DNA of 64,000 nucleotides from Lachnospiraceae bacterium (GCA_017479935.1 JAFVBO010000089.1:1-64000); one strand, 5' to 3'. Counted from the stretch's first letter, positions 27,322 to 37,062 are shown. Program-made: numbers and translations. The notes: generated by a model not told the origin, from the sequence alone.

Positions 27322-28236
27322 ATGGAAGGAATCACTTTTTACTTTGAATGGGAAGTTGCCTTGATGGAATGGCTTCAGAGCGTGATGGGAGATGCTGGCG
27401 CGGCGGTGGCCTCCGTCTGGAGCATGCTGGGCGAAGAGATGGTACTGATCGCCGTTTTGGGCTTTTTGTACTGGGTGTATGACAAGGAGTATGGAAAGTA
27501 TGTCGGGACCAACATCCTGGTAGGCATTGTGTGGAACCCGCTGTTTAAAAACCTGGTACTCAGAAGACGCCCCTACTTCGACAACCCGACGATCAAATGC
27601 TTAAAGCCGGTGAACCCTGACGCGGACCTGTATGACATTGCCGCGCAGGGGTATTCGTTCCCTAGCGGACATTCCACCAACGCGGCGATTGTGTATGGCT
27701 CGCTTGCGGCGAAGAAAAAATCTATCGTGCTGCGGGTGCTCGCAATCGTGCTGCCGCTCCTTGTGGGCGTGTCCCGCTTTATGGTCGGTGTTCACTATCC
27801 GACGGACGTCTTAACCGGTTGGCTCCTCGGTATCCTGGTGATTGCGGTCATGACGTATCTGCAGAGCCATGTCAAGCGCGTCTGGCTCCTTCACCTGGTT
27901 CTGTTTTTGATTTCTGCCATTGGCCTTTTTTACTGCAGAACAGAAGACTACTTTACCGGACTGGGCCTTATGGGCGGGTTCTTTTTGGCCATGCCGTTCG
28001 AAGAAAAATTTGTCCGCTTTGAGAACACCACCAATATCTTGCGCGGCATCCTGCGCATTGCGGGTGGCTTTGCGGTATACTTAGGACTCAACACGCTGTT
28101 AAAGCTGCCGTTCTCTTCTGAGTTCCTGGAAACAGCGACGATGGCAGCCTTTATGGTTCGCTTCGCGAGATACTTTATTGTAGGATTTGTGACATTAGGG
28201 GTTTATCCGCTGGTGTTCAGAAAAGAAAAGGCATAA
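27322..28236 (+). CDS. PAP2-family membrane phosphatase
   Basis: A 304-residue integral membrane phosphatase of the phosphatidic acid phosphatase type 2 superfamily, which acts on lipid phosphates or polyprenyl pyrophosphates at the outer membrane face. The three signature blocks are intact: KNLVLRRRPYFD, PSGHSTNA and SRFMVGVHYPTDVLTG. Several hydrophobic helices follow, with a C-terminal half longer than in minimal members. The start at 27322 has AAGGAG at a good distance; the earlier ATG at 27277 does not. Only 22 bases separate it from the next gene, so the two are probably co-expressed. A role in undecaprenyl phosphate recycling is possible but not shown. Confidence 0.88.
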   Translation: MEGITFYFEWEVALMEWLQSVMGDAGAAVASVWSMLGEEMVLIAVLGFLYWVYDKEYGKYVGTNILVGIVWNPLFKNLVLRRRPYFDNPTIKCLKPVNPDADLYDIAAQGYSFPSGHSTNAAIVYGSLAAKKKSIVLRVLAIVLPLLVGVSRFMVGVHYPTDVLTGWLLGILVIAVMTYLQSHVKRVWLLHLVLFLISAIGLFYCRTEDYFTGLGLMGGFFLAMPFEEKFVRFENTTNILRGILRIAGGFAVYLGLNTLLKLPFSSEFLETATMAAFMVRFARYFIVGFVTLGVYPLVFRKEKA

Positions 28237-28258
28237 GGCTTATGCCGCAGGGAATATT

Positions 28259-30190
28259 ATGAGAAAGAAAGTTTCGGAAAAGATAAGAAAAAGCATGATG
28301 TCGACGTTTTCTGTCGCCGTCCTCCTTCTGTCCCTGATAACCGGAAACGTCTGCCTGGCTGCGAATGTAGAGAATGCGAGCTTTTTTGAAAAATATGGTT
28401 CTTCGAAGCAGGAGGAGACGGAGGAGAGTCAGGAAACGCAAGGGGCAGAACAGGAGACACCGGAAGCGGCAGAGTCTGAACAGGGAATATCGGACATGGT
28501 AGAACCTGAACAGGGAACCTTGGAAGGATCAGAATCTGAACCGGTGACAGAGCAGGAAACAGCTGAGCTGGCAGAGCTGGAACAAGAGCAGGAAACAGCT
28601 GAGCTGGCAGAGCCGGCACAAGAGCAGGAAGACGAGTATGCATGGCCGGATGCGGATGAGATACCGGGTACATATCGTGCAGTTGTGGACGGGTTTGTCG
28701 ATGAAGTCGGAAATACGGCGGGAAACCTGCTGGAGTTTGTCTATGACTGTGTAGGGGTGGAAGGACTAAACCTTGCGCTTCACCTGGAAGCCGCTGAAGC
28801 CGCCGGAACGCTTGTCACGGCGTTGTCCGGCCAGGATTTCAAGTGGGCGAAAAGCCTGGATTTGGGCGTACGAACAGACTTGGAAAATGTTCGGGCCAGC
28901 GTTGACTTAAACGAAGTAAAGCTGGGAGAGATCACCGGGAATGTGAACTGGACCTGGCAAAACTGGCAAGTCGGTGTGCCGGAGTACACGACAGCCCGCC
29001 TGGCAGGTCGCATCTCCAATCTGTCCTATTCTCTGGCGGAAGCGCGGCGCACGATTCAGGACATCCCGCGCTATTTCCCGTCCGGCGAACTTGTGAAAGA
29101 GATGGCGCGTCAGTACGCGGATATCTTTCTGGATCATTCATCAACCGTTTCATTCGACAAAGAAATCCTTACTGTGAATGGTATTTCAGAGGATGCACTT
29201 CGGATTGAAGCCATTTACGGACCGAGTGAAATCTGTAATAGTCTGGAGGATGTGTGTGACCGGATTGCGACAGATCAGAAATTGTATGAGATTCTGGGAA
29301 ACGGGATAGACTGGATCGATCGCCTTCGACAAGACACGATGGCACCGGGGAGAATACGCAGGCTGGCCGGTTTGCAGCAGTGGGCGTTGGAAAGGAAAAA
29401 ACATTTTGAAGAGTTGGAGCCGGAACCGGAAGATGTGACGGTGTCTCACGAAATCTGGAAGGATCCTGCCGGGAGAACGCTTGGCACAAGGCTGAGCTAT
29501 CGGCCTTACGCAGAGGCAGGCATGCGGGAACTGTTCAGTTTTTACGCGCTGCCGGCAGAAGGTGGTTCGAAGGAAGTGAGTGCCTCATTATACGCCTTTT
29601 CATACTATTATGACCAGGAAACCGGGATGATATACGACCGGTATATTACGATAAACGGCATGCTTGAACAGGAAGACAGGCAGTACTCCGGAAAGCTCGC
29701 CGTGGCGCAAGTCTATGGCCCGACCCGTATCCCTCTGGGATCGGTGACACTGGAACAAGCGGGGATAAATGCTGATGGAAGGCTGGAAGGCGGGGTGCTT
29801 ATCCGGCTTTCACAGGAACTTGTATCGGAGCTTTTGCAAAGCGTGTCGGGATCCGGCACGAAGACACTCCTTACGTCCATCCTCTCCACTTATGGGGCGA
29901 GGATCGCCGGTGGATTGCATGAAACAGGCGCCCAGCTTCGTGTGGAAATTGTCAATGGCCAGAATGCGCCGATGCTTTCGGCACGGCTTCAGATCCGTGA
30001 AGAAACGGAGATGGAAGCGGTCTCCTTTGAAGAGGGACCGGTTTATAACGTATCGGCTGGAGGCACATCGCTTCAATCGATCGCAGACGCTATTCTGCAG
30101 CGTTCGGATGTCAGCAAGCTGATTCTGACGTTGCTGGAGGCTGGTATCCCGGACCGGTATGTGCGGATGTTTTTGGGAACAGCCGAGTAA
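28259..30190 (+). CDS. Secreted protein of unknown function with Glu/Gln-rich linker
   Basis: A 643-residue protein that I do not recognise. It has a basic N-terminus and a Sec signal (TFSVAVLLLSLITGNVCLA, cleavage probably before ANVEN). Residues about 45-130 form a highly acidic Glu/Gln-rich low-complexity stretch with a short repeat (EQETAELAE, twice). The remaining 510 residues look globular, with alternating amphipathic strands and helices such as LSYSLAEARRTIQDIPRYF and SASLYAFSYYYDQETGMIYD. No cysteine-rich region, cell-wall sorting motif or C-terminal membrane helix is visible. Its close spacing to the PAP2 phosphatase gene suggests an envelope role. The acidic stretch may span the cell wall. 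Confidence 0.7.
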   Translation: MRKKVSEKIRKSMMSTFSVAVLLLSLITGNVCLAANVENASFFEKYGSSKQEETEESQETQGAEQETPEAAESEQGISDMVEPEQGTLEGSESEPVTEQETAELAELEQEQETAELAEPAQEQEDEYAWPDADEIPGTYRAVVDGFVDEVGNTAGNLLEFVYDCVGVEGLNLALHLEAAEAAGTLVTALSGQDFKWAKSLDLGVRTDLENVRASVDLNEVKLGEITGNVNWTWQNWQVGVPEYTTARLAGRISNLSYSLAEARRTIQDIPRYFPSGELVKEMARQYADIFLDHSSTVSFDKEILTVNGISEDALRIEAIYGPSEICNSLEDVCDRIATDQKLYEILGNGIDWIDRLRQDTMAPGRIRRLAGLQQWALERKKHFEELEPEPEDVTVSHEIWKDPAGRTLGTRLSYRPYAEAGMRELFSFYALPAEGGSKEVSASLYAFSYYYDQETGMIYDRYITINGMLEQEDRQYSGKLAVAQVYGPTRIPLGSVTLEQAGINADGRLEGGVLIRLSQELVSELLQSVSGSGTKTLLTSILSTYGARIAGGLHETGAQLRVEIVNGQNAPMLSARLQIREETEMEAVSFEEGPVYNVSAGGTSLQSIADAILQRSDVSKLILTLLEAGIPDRYVRMFLGTAE

Positions 30191-30471
30191 ACAGTGTATT
30201 ATTGTATCTACTCAGCACAGCCACTTGCACCCCGCTGCAAGCGGCGTAAAACAAGAGTTGGCATGCCAAGCCACAGGCAATTTGGAATGCGCGGAGCGCA
30301 TTGCCTGTGGCTTCGTAACTGCTCAGGTACTGAGCAGTTACGTATTATTTGCAGAAGCGCAGGGCATACCTTAAATATAACTTCAATAAACATAGAACTC
30401 CCGGGGTGCAGGAGCTTTACTTTCAGGAATATACGATCGTGGAAGCGGTGGTTTGACAACCAAAAGATGGG
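30191..30471. repeat. Gene-free stretch with a two-hairpin repeat element
   Basis: AAGCCACAGGCAAT (30268-30281) pairs with ATTGCCTGTGGCTT (30300-30313) over an inner AATGCGC/GCGCATT stem. A perfect 12 bp palindrome follows, GTAACTGCTCAG / CTGAGCAGTTAC (30315-30341), with a GTA loop. Related copies lie at 58360-58439 and 60603-60629. The remainder of the gap up to 30471 shows no gene. Confidence 0.75.
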
Positions 30472-30512
30472 AAAAGGGCCGGGGAAGGCAAATGCCGTTC
30501 CCCGGCCCTTTT
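30472..30512. terminator. Bidirectional terminator between convergent genes
   Basis: AAAAGGGCCGGGGAAGGC pairs with GCCGTTCCCCGGCCCTTTT across a short AAAT loop, with A and T runs on the two sides. It can serve both the plus-strand gene and the minus-strand flavoprotein remnant. Confidence 0.85.
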
Positions 30513-30558
30513 GGGCTTTATACTAGTCTCAGTTATAGAATACGAAGCCAGGTTAGGC

Positions 30559-31536
30559 TTACATGTTGATATAATCAAATGCCTCGTTGGCGGCGATGTA
30601 ACCGGAATCGATGCACAGGCCGTAGCAGTAGCCGGGCACATCGTAGTAAGGGCTGTAGTACAGCGAACCGTTGTCGGTGCCTACTACGTACAGGCCTTTC
30701 AGAGGCTGGTTTTCGGCGTCAAGAGCGCGAAGTTTGTCATCGGTGCGGACGCCGCCGAACGTGCTCCATGCGGAAGGCTCGCACTGCACAGCATAGAAAG
30801 GAGGAGTCTGGATTTTGCTCAGGTACCAGGGAGAGGTTCCGAACTGAGGATCCTCGCCGGCATCGCAATACTCGTTGTACTTTGCGACGGTCTCAGGCAG
30901 GTCCTTCAGACCGAAAGCTTCCGCCAGCTCTTCCAGCGAGTCCGCTTTGGCAAGCCAGCCTTCCGCCAAGCCTTCTTCGGCATCTTCGGGAAGCTTGTCC
31001 AGAATACGGCCCTTGAAGTAGTTGCCGATGAACCAGTTTTCAGCGGTGGCACCCTTCGCGGTGGTATACTCGTACAGGCCCTGGGTCTGCATGGCGTCAA
31101 CATAATCCTGGTCCACAATGCCATACCAGGGAGCGTTCAGAACGATCTGCTCGGAGCCGTAGCTCATCGGGTAATCGCAAAGCAAACCTTCGTTGATGAA
31201 ACGCTTGCCTTCCGCGTCTACCAGAAGGTTGCCGTACAGACCGAACTTGAACCAGTAGTTCTGATCGTACTTATCCTGCTTGGCCGGGCGGGAAGCCTTC
31301 GCGTTGGTGCCGCCGTATTCGCAGGGGCAGTAGCCAAAGGTCTTGCACAGCACAGCGCCGGCGTCCGACGCCATGGTGATGCCATCGCCGGTGCACAGGC
31401 TGTTGCCGCCTGCTGCCGCGTTCAGCTTGCGGGTCTTCAGGAACTTCTCCTGCAGGTCGCGGTTTGAGCCAGCCCAGCAGCTATGAGATGTTGACGCTTT
31501 CGTCCAGTACGTAATGCGTTGCTTGTCATTTGTCAC
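30559..31536 (-). pseudogene. C-terminal remnant of an FAD-dependent fumarate-reductase-type flavoprotein
   Basis: The 325-codon frame matches only the C-terminal part of FAD_binding_2 flavoproteins (fumarate/urocanate reductase type, normally about 500-600 residues in this class). Recognisable parts are NSLCTGDGITMASDAGA, the catalytic-domain segment RFINEGLLCDYPM, the STFGGVRTDDKLRALD strand and the FAD-closing LKGLYVVGTDNGSLYY with GYCYGLCIDSGYIAA. The N-terminal Rossmann motif (GxGxxG) and the first half of the substrate domain are missing. The first 20-30 residues of the frame (before WAGSNRDLQEKF, near 31465) look like unrelated sequence. I read this as a truncated gene cut by a deletion just upstream of the GH3 cluster. 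Confidence 0.8.
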
Positions 31537-31563
31537 GCAAGGACGCCTTTCGTCCCGGTGTCC

Positions 31564-31592
31564 TTGACAGAACCTTGTTTTTCCGATAAATC
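31564..31592 (+). promoter_or_regulatory. Candidate promoter of the reversed-GH3 cluster
   Basis: A perfect TTGACA (31564-31569) is followed 17 bases later by a poor -10 (TAAATC, 31587-31592). The -35 box overlaps the right arm of a small hairpin, AAGGACGCC / GGTGTCCTT (31539-31565), which could hinder or guide polymerase. Confidence 0.4.
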
Positions 31593-31666
31593 TGTAATAA
31601 AAGGGTATTTATTTTTACCCTCACGGCAATCTGCCCGGTTTATTATTTAAAAAGGAGGTTACGTTA

Positions 31667-34600
31667 ATGAAACCGAGACACAACCATTTGAAAGCAGTCG
31701 GCGCACTGGTTCTCGCAGCCGCCCTGATGCTGTCCTCCAGCATCTCCGTGTTTGCGCAGGTTCCCTGCACCGGCGAGACCTGGGGCACCAATGCGGCGAC
31801 GGCTGAAGAAGCCCAGTCGTTGGCTATGGAAGTTCTGGAGCAGATCTGCGCGGAAGGCCAGGTCCTGCTGAAGAACGACGGCACGCTCCCCCTTGGCACG
31901 GAAAACTGGATCAGCCTTCTCCCGACCAGCTCTCAGAATGCGTCCCAGACCATCGTGGACGGCATCGAGAGCGCGGGCTTCAAGGTTTTTGCCACTTCCA
32001 CCAATGACCCGGCCAAATACACGGATCTGGACAAGAGGCAGCACAAGAAAACCGATGTCGCCATCGTTGTTATGACCAGTGTGTCGGAAGCATCCCAGGA
32101 TGCATGGTCTTCCGGCCCCGGTGGCGGCGGTGAAGGAAAATCCAGCGCGTCCCTGACCGAAGTGGAAGACAACATGGACGCGGATGGAAATCCGTACCTC
32201 TTTGAGGACGGCACTCCGTTCTTACACAAGTTCCTGCCTTACAAGCTGGTAGACGGCGAACCTGAGTATTACAAGACTTCCCTGCAGATTTCCGATAAGA
32301 CCGAAGAAGTGATCAAGTACGCTACCGACAACTTCGACAAGGTCATCGTGGTTCTGTTCAACAGCAACCCGAGTGAAGTCGGCATCCTTCAGCTGAATGA
32401 CAAGATCAACGCGATCCTGCTTTCCGGTCCCATCACCGGAACCTCGACCGGCATTGACCAGCTTGGCAAGATTTTAAGCGGTGAGACGAACCCTTCCGGC
32501 AGAACCGTTGACCTGTGGGCGTATGACATCACCGGCCGTCCTTCCTGGTTCAACGACGGCAACGCGAACAACATCTTCCCTACCGCGGAAGACGAAGAAG
32601 CGTACGAGTTCACCAACATCGCCATTACCTCCGCGTTCCGTGACGGCGAAGCGGATGAGAACGGCCTGTATCCTTATCACAGAAGACAGCAGCACTCCCT
32701 GACCGGTTCCGACATTACTCCTTATGTGTACACGGTTCAGTACGAAGAGGATATCTACACCGGATATCGTTACTATGAAACCGCTGCGACAGAAGCAGCT
32801 TTGGGCAACTATGACGGCTGTGTGTATGAGCACGAAGTTCTGTATCCGTTCGGCTATGGTCTGTCCTACACCAACTTCTTCTGGGAAATCGTGGACACCG
32901 ACCTGACCGACTGGGGCAAGCAGCAGGATGAATACGAAAACGGCGGCAAGCTGGTCGTGAAAGTGAAAGTCACGAACATCGGCAACGTGGCCGGCAAGGA
33001 CGTTGTGGAACTGTTTGCGCATGCTCCTTACTATGAGAACGGCGTTTCCAAGGCCGAGCATGTGCTTGTCGGCTTTGAGAAGACCTCTCTTCTGAAACCC
33101 GGCCAGTCCGAAGTCCTGACCATCTCCATGAACATCCAGGATATGGCGTCCTTCGACTATCTGGATGCGAACGGCAACGGAACCACCACCTATGAGCTGG
33201 ACAAGAACGGCGCGGCGGATACCGCCGGCAACCCGGTTCACGACAGCGTCGGCAAGTATGAGCTCCGCGTCATGAAGAACAGCCATGATTACGGCAACGA
33301 TGACAAGGAAGCCATGACGATTGCCCTGGACGACCTGGCGGAAGACATCATCCTGGACAAGGACGACTTCTCCGGCTCCACCGTAGAAGCCCTCTTCTCC
33401 GGAGACGACATCAACAACACCCTTGGCTGGGATCCGGAAACGAACCAGACCCTTGTTGAGGAAGGCAAGATGACGCTTCTTTCCCGCGCCGACTTCGCGG
33501 GCACCTGGCCGGCAGTCGCGACTGCGGAACAGCTGATCAGAAGCGAGAAGTATTTTGACACCCTGACTCAGTTTGCCGATTACAACGCGGAGAACTGGGA
33601 GACCTATCATACGCTGGTTTACGGCGAAGAAGCGACCGCCGGCATTGAATCCGAAGACGATTCCCTGTTCCCTTGGGCTGTTTCCGAAGCGGAATTCAAG
33701 GGCGAGGAAGAATATCAGCTTGGAATCAACCTTGCCGAGAAGTATGACACCGCTTCCTGGACGCAGAGATCGGAGAGCTCGGATCTGGCGGCGCTTCAGG
33801 CATCGGACGACTGGCTGTGGTTCCCCGACATGGTAGGCGTTGACTACCGGAACGGCGGTGAGGAGCTTGCTCTTTGGAACAAGTTCATGAACGAGCTGAC
33901 GTATCAGGAAATGATCGAATGGATTACCAACGGCGGACGCCGCACCGGTAAGATCGATACCGTCGGCAAGCAGGCCTGCTCCTATGTGGATGCTTCCTCC
34001 AGAATGAACACCAGCCACAACTTAAGCTATGCTGACCAGTACATTTCCTGCCGTACCTGGAATAAGGCGCTCTCCTACAAGAGAGGCGTTGTGGTCGGCG
34101 AAACCGCCCTTTTAGACGGCATTGAAGCGTACTACGCACCCGCGGTTGACCTGCATCGTTCCCCGTTTGCCGGACGTAACGATGAGTACTGGTCGGAAGA
34201 CGGCTTCCTGGCCGGCTACATGGCCGGCAATATGCTGGCCGGCTGCCAGTCCACCGGTCTGATCTGCACGGTGAAGCACTTCGCGCTGAACGAGAACGAG
34301 AACATGAGGCAGAGCCTCCACACCTATGTATCCGAACAGGCCTTCCGTGAGCTGTACCTGCCTGCGTTCCATATCTGCATGCAGGAATTCGGTTCCTGGG
34401 GCGTCATGACCGCTTACAACTGCATCGGCGACACGCACGCAACCTCCGCGTACGCGTTCAACACGCTGTTGCTTGGCAATGAGTGGGGCTTCGACGGCTT
34501 CAACATCTCCGACGCGGCGGATGCATGGAAAGACTTCTACACCGACGATATGGCCCTCCGTGTCGGTCTGAACCAGTTCCTGTGCGACTGGTCCGCATCG

Positions 34601-35536
34601 AACGGCTTCGACCAGTATCACAACAAGGCGAACGTACGATTCTATCCTACCGGCAAGTACAACGAAGAAGAGAACCTGGTTTACATCTCGCCGGAAGCGG
34701 AAGACCAGTATGACGTCGTTTCCTACACGTCCTGGGTTGCCCTCCGTGTGGCTGTGATGAAGGCCCTGTTCGTCGAAGTGAACAGCAACATCGGCAACAA
34801 CGGCATCAACTTTGCCAAGTACACCGGCGGAGACCTCCCGGATGCCATGCAGGGTGCGGATTACACAGCAAGCGTTGCTTACGAAGGCAAAGATGCCACC
34901 TATACGCTTGAAAGCGGCGCCCTTCCGGCCGGTATCTCCATCTCCGGTGGAAAGATTTCCGGAAAGCCTACCGCTGCCGGCGATTACGAGTTCGTCATTC
35001 GCCTGACCTCCGGCAACTACATCACGACGACGGCTACCTACAAGCTCCATGTAGAAGAAGCGTTCGCTACGGATGAGCCCACGGATGCCCTTCAGGTTGG
35101 CGAAGAATTCTCGGCTTACATCGAGCCCGATGAGAGCATCGTAGACAAGTATGACAAGTGGACCTACGCGGTAGCAAGCGGCAGCGCCCTTCCGGCAGGC
35201 CTTGAGCTGAACGCGGAAGACGGCGAAATCTTCGGTACGCCTGCGCAGGCCGGAAGATTCACGACGACCTTCACCGTAACCGGCCAGACCGTGACGATGG
35301 TGGAGAGAAGCGGACGTATGCAGGAGCAGACCACGAACATCAACTTCACCTATGACGTCAAGTTCGTCATTGCTGACGAGGATGGCAACGTACCGGAAGA
35401 AGCGCCTGCAGGCCCCGGCTCCGGTGAGCAGGCCCCTGCTGGCGATGAGCCCGCAGGTCAGGATAATCCTGGCAGCGGCAATCCCGGCGGCTTCGGCGGC
35501 TTCGGCGGCTTCGGCGGCCCCGGCAGCGGCGAATAA
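31667..35536 (+). CDS. Reversed-order GH3 enzyme A with two putative-Ig domains
   Basis: A 1289-residue exported GH3-family protein. A Sec signal (residues about 1-30, ending SVFAQ) is followed by the GH3 C-terminal-type domain (EGQVLLKNDGTLPLG near 60), a fibronectin-like domain (VVKVKVTNIGNVAGKDVVEL), then the GH3 barrel with LHRSPFAGRNDEYWSEDG, VKHFALNENENMR and predicted nucleophile Asp949 in NISDAADAW. This is the reverse of the usual domain order, as known for some Clostridia beta-glucosidases. The substrate-site motif DGP of the other reversed paralogues reads DAS here (Asp775 kept), so activity may be altered. Two putative-Ig (He_PIG-like) domains (about 1050-1235; LPAGISISGGKISGKPTAAG) and a Pro/Gly/Ala tail with GGFGGFGGFGG end the protein. 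AAAGGAGG precedes the start. Confidence 0.88.
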   Translation: MKPRHNHLKAVGALVLAAALMLSSSISVFAQVPCTGETWGTNAATAEEAQSLAMEVLEQICAEGQVLLKNDGTLPLGTENWISLLPTSSQNASQTIVDGIESAGFKVFATSTNDPAKYTDLDKRQHKKTDVAIVVMTSVSEASQDAWSSGPGGGGEGKSSASLTEVEDNMDADGNPYLFEDGTPFLHKFLPYKLVDGEPEYYKTSLQISDKTEEVIKYATDNFDKVIVVLFNSNPSEVGILQLNDKINAILLSGPITGTSTGIDQLGKILSGETNPSGRTVDLWAYDITGRPSWFNDGNANNIFPTAEDEEAYEFTNIAITSAFRDGEADENGLYPYHRRQQHSLTGSDITPYVYTVQYEEDIYTGYRYYETAATEAALGNYDGCVYEHEVLYPFGYGLSYTNFFWEIVDTDLTDWGKQQDEYENGGKLVVKVKVTNIGNVAGKDVVELFAHAPYYENGVSKAEHVLVGFEKTSLLKPGQSEVLTISMNIQDMASFDYLDANGNGTTTYELDKNGAADTAGNPVHDSVGKYELRVMKNSHDYGNDDKEAMTIALDDLAEDIILDKDDFSGSTVEALFSGDDINNTLGWDPETNQTLVEEGKMTLLSRADFAGTWPAVATAEQLIRSEKYFDTLTQFADYNAENWETYHTLVYGEEATAGIESEDDSLFPWAVSEAEFKGEEEYQLGINLAEKYDTASWTQRSESSDLAALQASDDWLWFPDMVGVDYRNGGEELALWNKFMNELTYQEMIEWITNGGRRTGKIDTVGKQACSYVDASSRMNTSHNLSYADQYISCRTWNKALSYKRGVVVGETALLDGIEAYYAPAVDLHRSPFAGRNDEYWSEDGFLAGYMAGNMLAGCQSTGLICTVKHFALNENENMRQSLHTYVSEQAFRELYLPAFHICMQEFGSWGVMTAYNCIGDTHATSAYAFNTLLLGNEWGFDGFNISDAADAWKDFYTDDMALRVGLNQFLCDWSASNGFDQYHNKANVRFYPTGKYNEEENLVYISPEAEDQYDVVSYTSWVALRVAVMKALFVEVNSNIGNNGINFAKYTGGDLPDAMQGADYTASVAYEGKDATYTLESGALPAGISISGGKISGKPTAAGDYEFVIRLTSGNYITTTATYKLHVEEAFATDEPTDALQVGEEFSAYIEPDESIVDKYDKWTYAVASGSALPAGLELNAEDGEIFGTPAQAGRFTTTFTVTGQTVTMVERSGRMQEQTTNINFTYDVKFVIADEDGNVPEEAPAGPGSGEQAPAGDEPAGQDNPGSGNPGGFGGFGGFGGPGSGE

Positions 35537-35621
35537 GCAGCTGGATTAAAGAAAAGTCCGATACCCCGGCGCAAGCGCAAGGATATCAGACAGCTGTCAT
35601 TTCATTATTCACAAGTTTAAG

Positions 35622-35651
35622 CAGGCGGGCGGGGATTTCCCCGTCCGTCTG
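35622..35651 (+). promoter_or_regulatory. Stable hairpin in the leader of the CBM-like lipoprotein gene
   Basis: CAGGCGGGCGGGGA (35622-35635) pairs with TCCCCGTCCGTCTG (35638-35651), with two wobble pairs. There is no T run, so it is more likely an RNA-processing or stability element than a terminator. Confidence 0.45.
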
Positions 35652-35697
35652 TGAAACAGGAGATTTCAACAACAAAAAAAGTAAGGGGAAACCGAAA

Positions 35698-37056
35698 ATG
35701 AAAAACAGAAAGACAACCCTGCTGATTGCGGTATTCCTGGTGTTTGCGCTGATGCTCTCCGCCTGCGGCGGCTCGAGTTCGACCCCGGGTAAGACTGACA
35801 ACAGTTCCAACAATGCATCGCAGAACAATGAATCTGCTGTAAAACTGACCTTTGACCAGAATTACGAAGGCGCTCCGGCTGCAGAGGTTGTCGAAGTGGC
35901 TTACGGAACTTCTCCGGAGGACCTGCTGCCGGCCGATCCTGAAAGAGCCGGTTATCAGTTCGAAGGCTGGTTTACCGATAAAGAAGCTACCGATGAAGCG
36001 GACTTTTCCCGGGCGGCAGCCAAGGATGCGACGTATTACGCAAAGTGGCGCCAGACGGACGTGACCGTTATCTTTGACGAGAATTATGAGGGCGGCAAGT
36101 CTTCGGAAGCGACCGTGGCCATCGGTCAGACCGTTGCCAGACCGTCTTCACCGGAACGGGAAGGGTTCCTGTTCGGCGGCTGGTTCACGGATGCGGAAGG
36201 CACCGCGGAATTTGATTTTGACACCGCGCTTTCCGAAGGGCTTACGCTTTTTGCGAAGTGGGAAGAGGACCTGGGCGACAACGTGGCCATCACGTACATG
36301 TGGAATTATGAAGGAGCCCCGGACAACGGCGTTTATGACAAGGCCGTCATGCAGAAGAACAAGAAGCCGAAGCTCGCCCAGGTATCCAGGGAAGGCTACT
36401 ATTTCGCAGGTTGGTGCACAGATAAAGAGTGCACGACGGTGTTTGACAGCTCCCAGCGTTTAAACAACAGCGTGACGCTGTACGCGCGCTGGTACACGAT
36501 CTATACGTTTGAAGCGGAACATGTGGATGTTTCCGAAATCAAAGGCATGGGGTATTCAGGAAACGCCGATGGCCTCGGCATCATTGAAAGCGACGTGTAC
36601 AGCATGAACGCCAGCAACGAGCACTATGTGGGCTGGCTGTACAATGAAGGAATCACGCTTGAATTCAACCTCACCTCCGACAAAGCCGTCGAGGACGCGT
36701 GCCTCGTGCTCCGCCTGTCCGGCGAGTTTGCCGCAAGCGGCACGATCACCATTAAGTGCGACGAGTTTACGGTGGAAGTGAACGGAACCCCGCTCACGTA
36801 CGGTGACCTTGTGATCGACAACGTCACGGATGCGTCCTCGGACCAGAAACGTCCGTTCTCCGATTTCATGGTCTCCACGAAAGTAGCCCTGAATGAAGGC
36901 GCGAATGTGATCAGGCTGATTGTTTCCAACAACATCCACGGGGAAGGCGGCACCATGTACGCTACCGCGCCTATGGTTGACTGCATTAAGGTTTACAGCA
37001 ACTCGACCGTCGAATGGGGCGAAGGATTCCCGCTGACTTCCAACGTCAGATATTAA
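35698..37056 (+). CDS. InlB-repeat lipoprotein with C-terminal CBM6/35-like domain A
   Basis: A 452-residue surface lipoprotein. The lipobox is LSAC (Cys23), followed by a Ser/Asn/Gly linker and three InlB-type (Listeria-Bacteroides) repeats, each ending in a pattern such as GYQFEGWFTDKE, TYYAKW or TLFAKW. The C-terminal 180 residues (from YTFEAEHVDVSEIKG) look like a carbohydrate-binding module of the CBM6/CBM35 type: FEAE opening, HYVGWLY, LVLRLSGEF, VNGTPL, and GANVIRLIVSNN near the end. It probably displays a sugar-binding module beyond the cell wall. It sits between two reversed GH3 genes and has a close paralogue at 51388. The CBM assignment comes from motif pattern only. Confidence 0.82.
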   Translation: MKNRKTTLLIAVFLVFALMLSACGGSSSTPGKTDNSSNNASQNNESAVKLTFDQNYEGAPAAEVVEVAYGTSPEDLLPADPERAGYQFEGWFTDKEATDEADFSRAAAKDATYYAKWRQTDVTVIFDENYEGGKSSEATVAIGQTVARPSSPEREGFLFGGWFTDAEGTAEFDFDTALSEGLTLFAKWEEDLGDNVAITYMWNYEGAPDNGVYDKAVMQKNKKPKLAQVSREGYYFAGWCTDKECTTVFDSSQRLNNSVTLYARWYTIYTFEAEHVDVSEIKGMGYSGNADGLGIIESDVYSMNASNEHYVGWLYNEGITLEFNLTSDKAVEDACLVLRLSGEFAASGTITIKCDEFTVEVNGTPLTYGDLVIDNVTDASSDQKRPFSDFMVSTKVALNEGANVIRLIVSNNIHGEGGTMYATAPMVDCIKVYSNSTVEWGEGFPLTSNVRY

Positions 37057-37062
37057 GAGCGG

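Noticed and set aside
30511..31467. Plus-strand open frame of 318 codons
   Set aside because: It runs opposite the flavoprotein remnant, whose minus frame contains recognisable family motifs. The plus frame has none.
32474..34018. Minus-strand open frame of 514 codons within GH3 enzyme A
   Set aside because: Shadow frame of a high-GC third-position gene; the opposite strand carries clear GH3 motifs.
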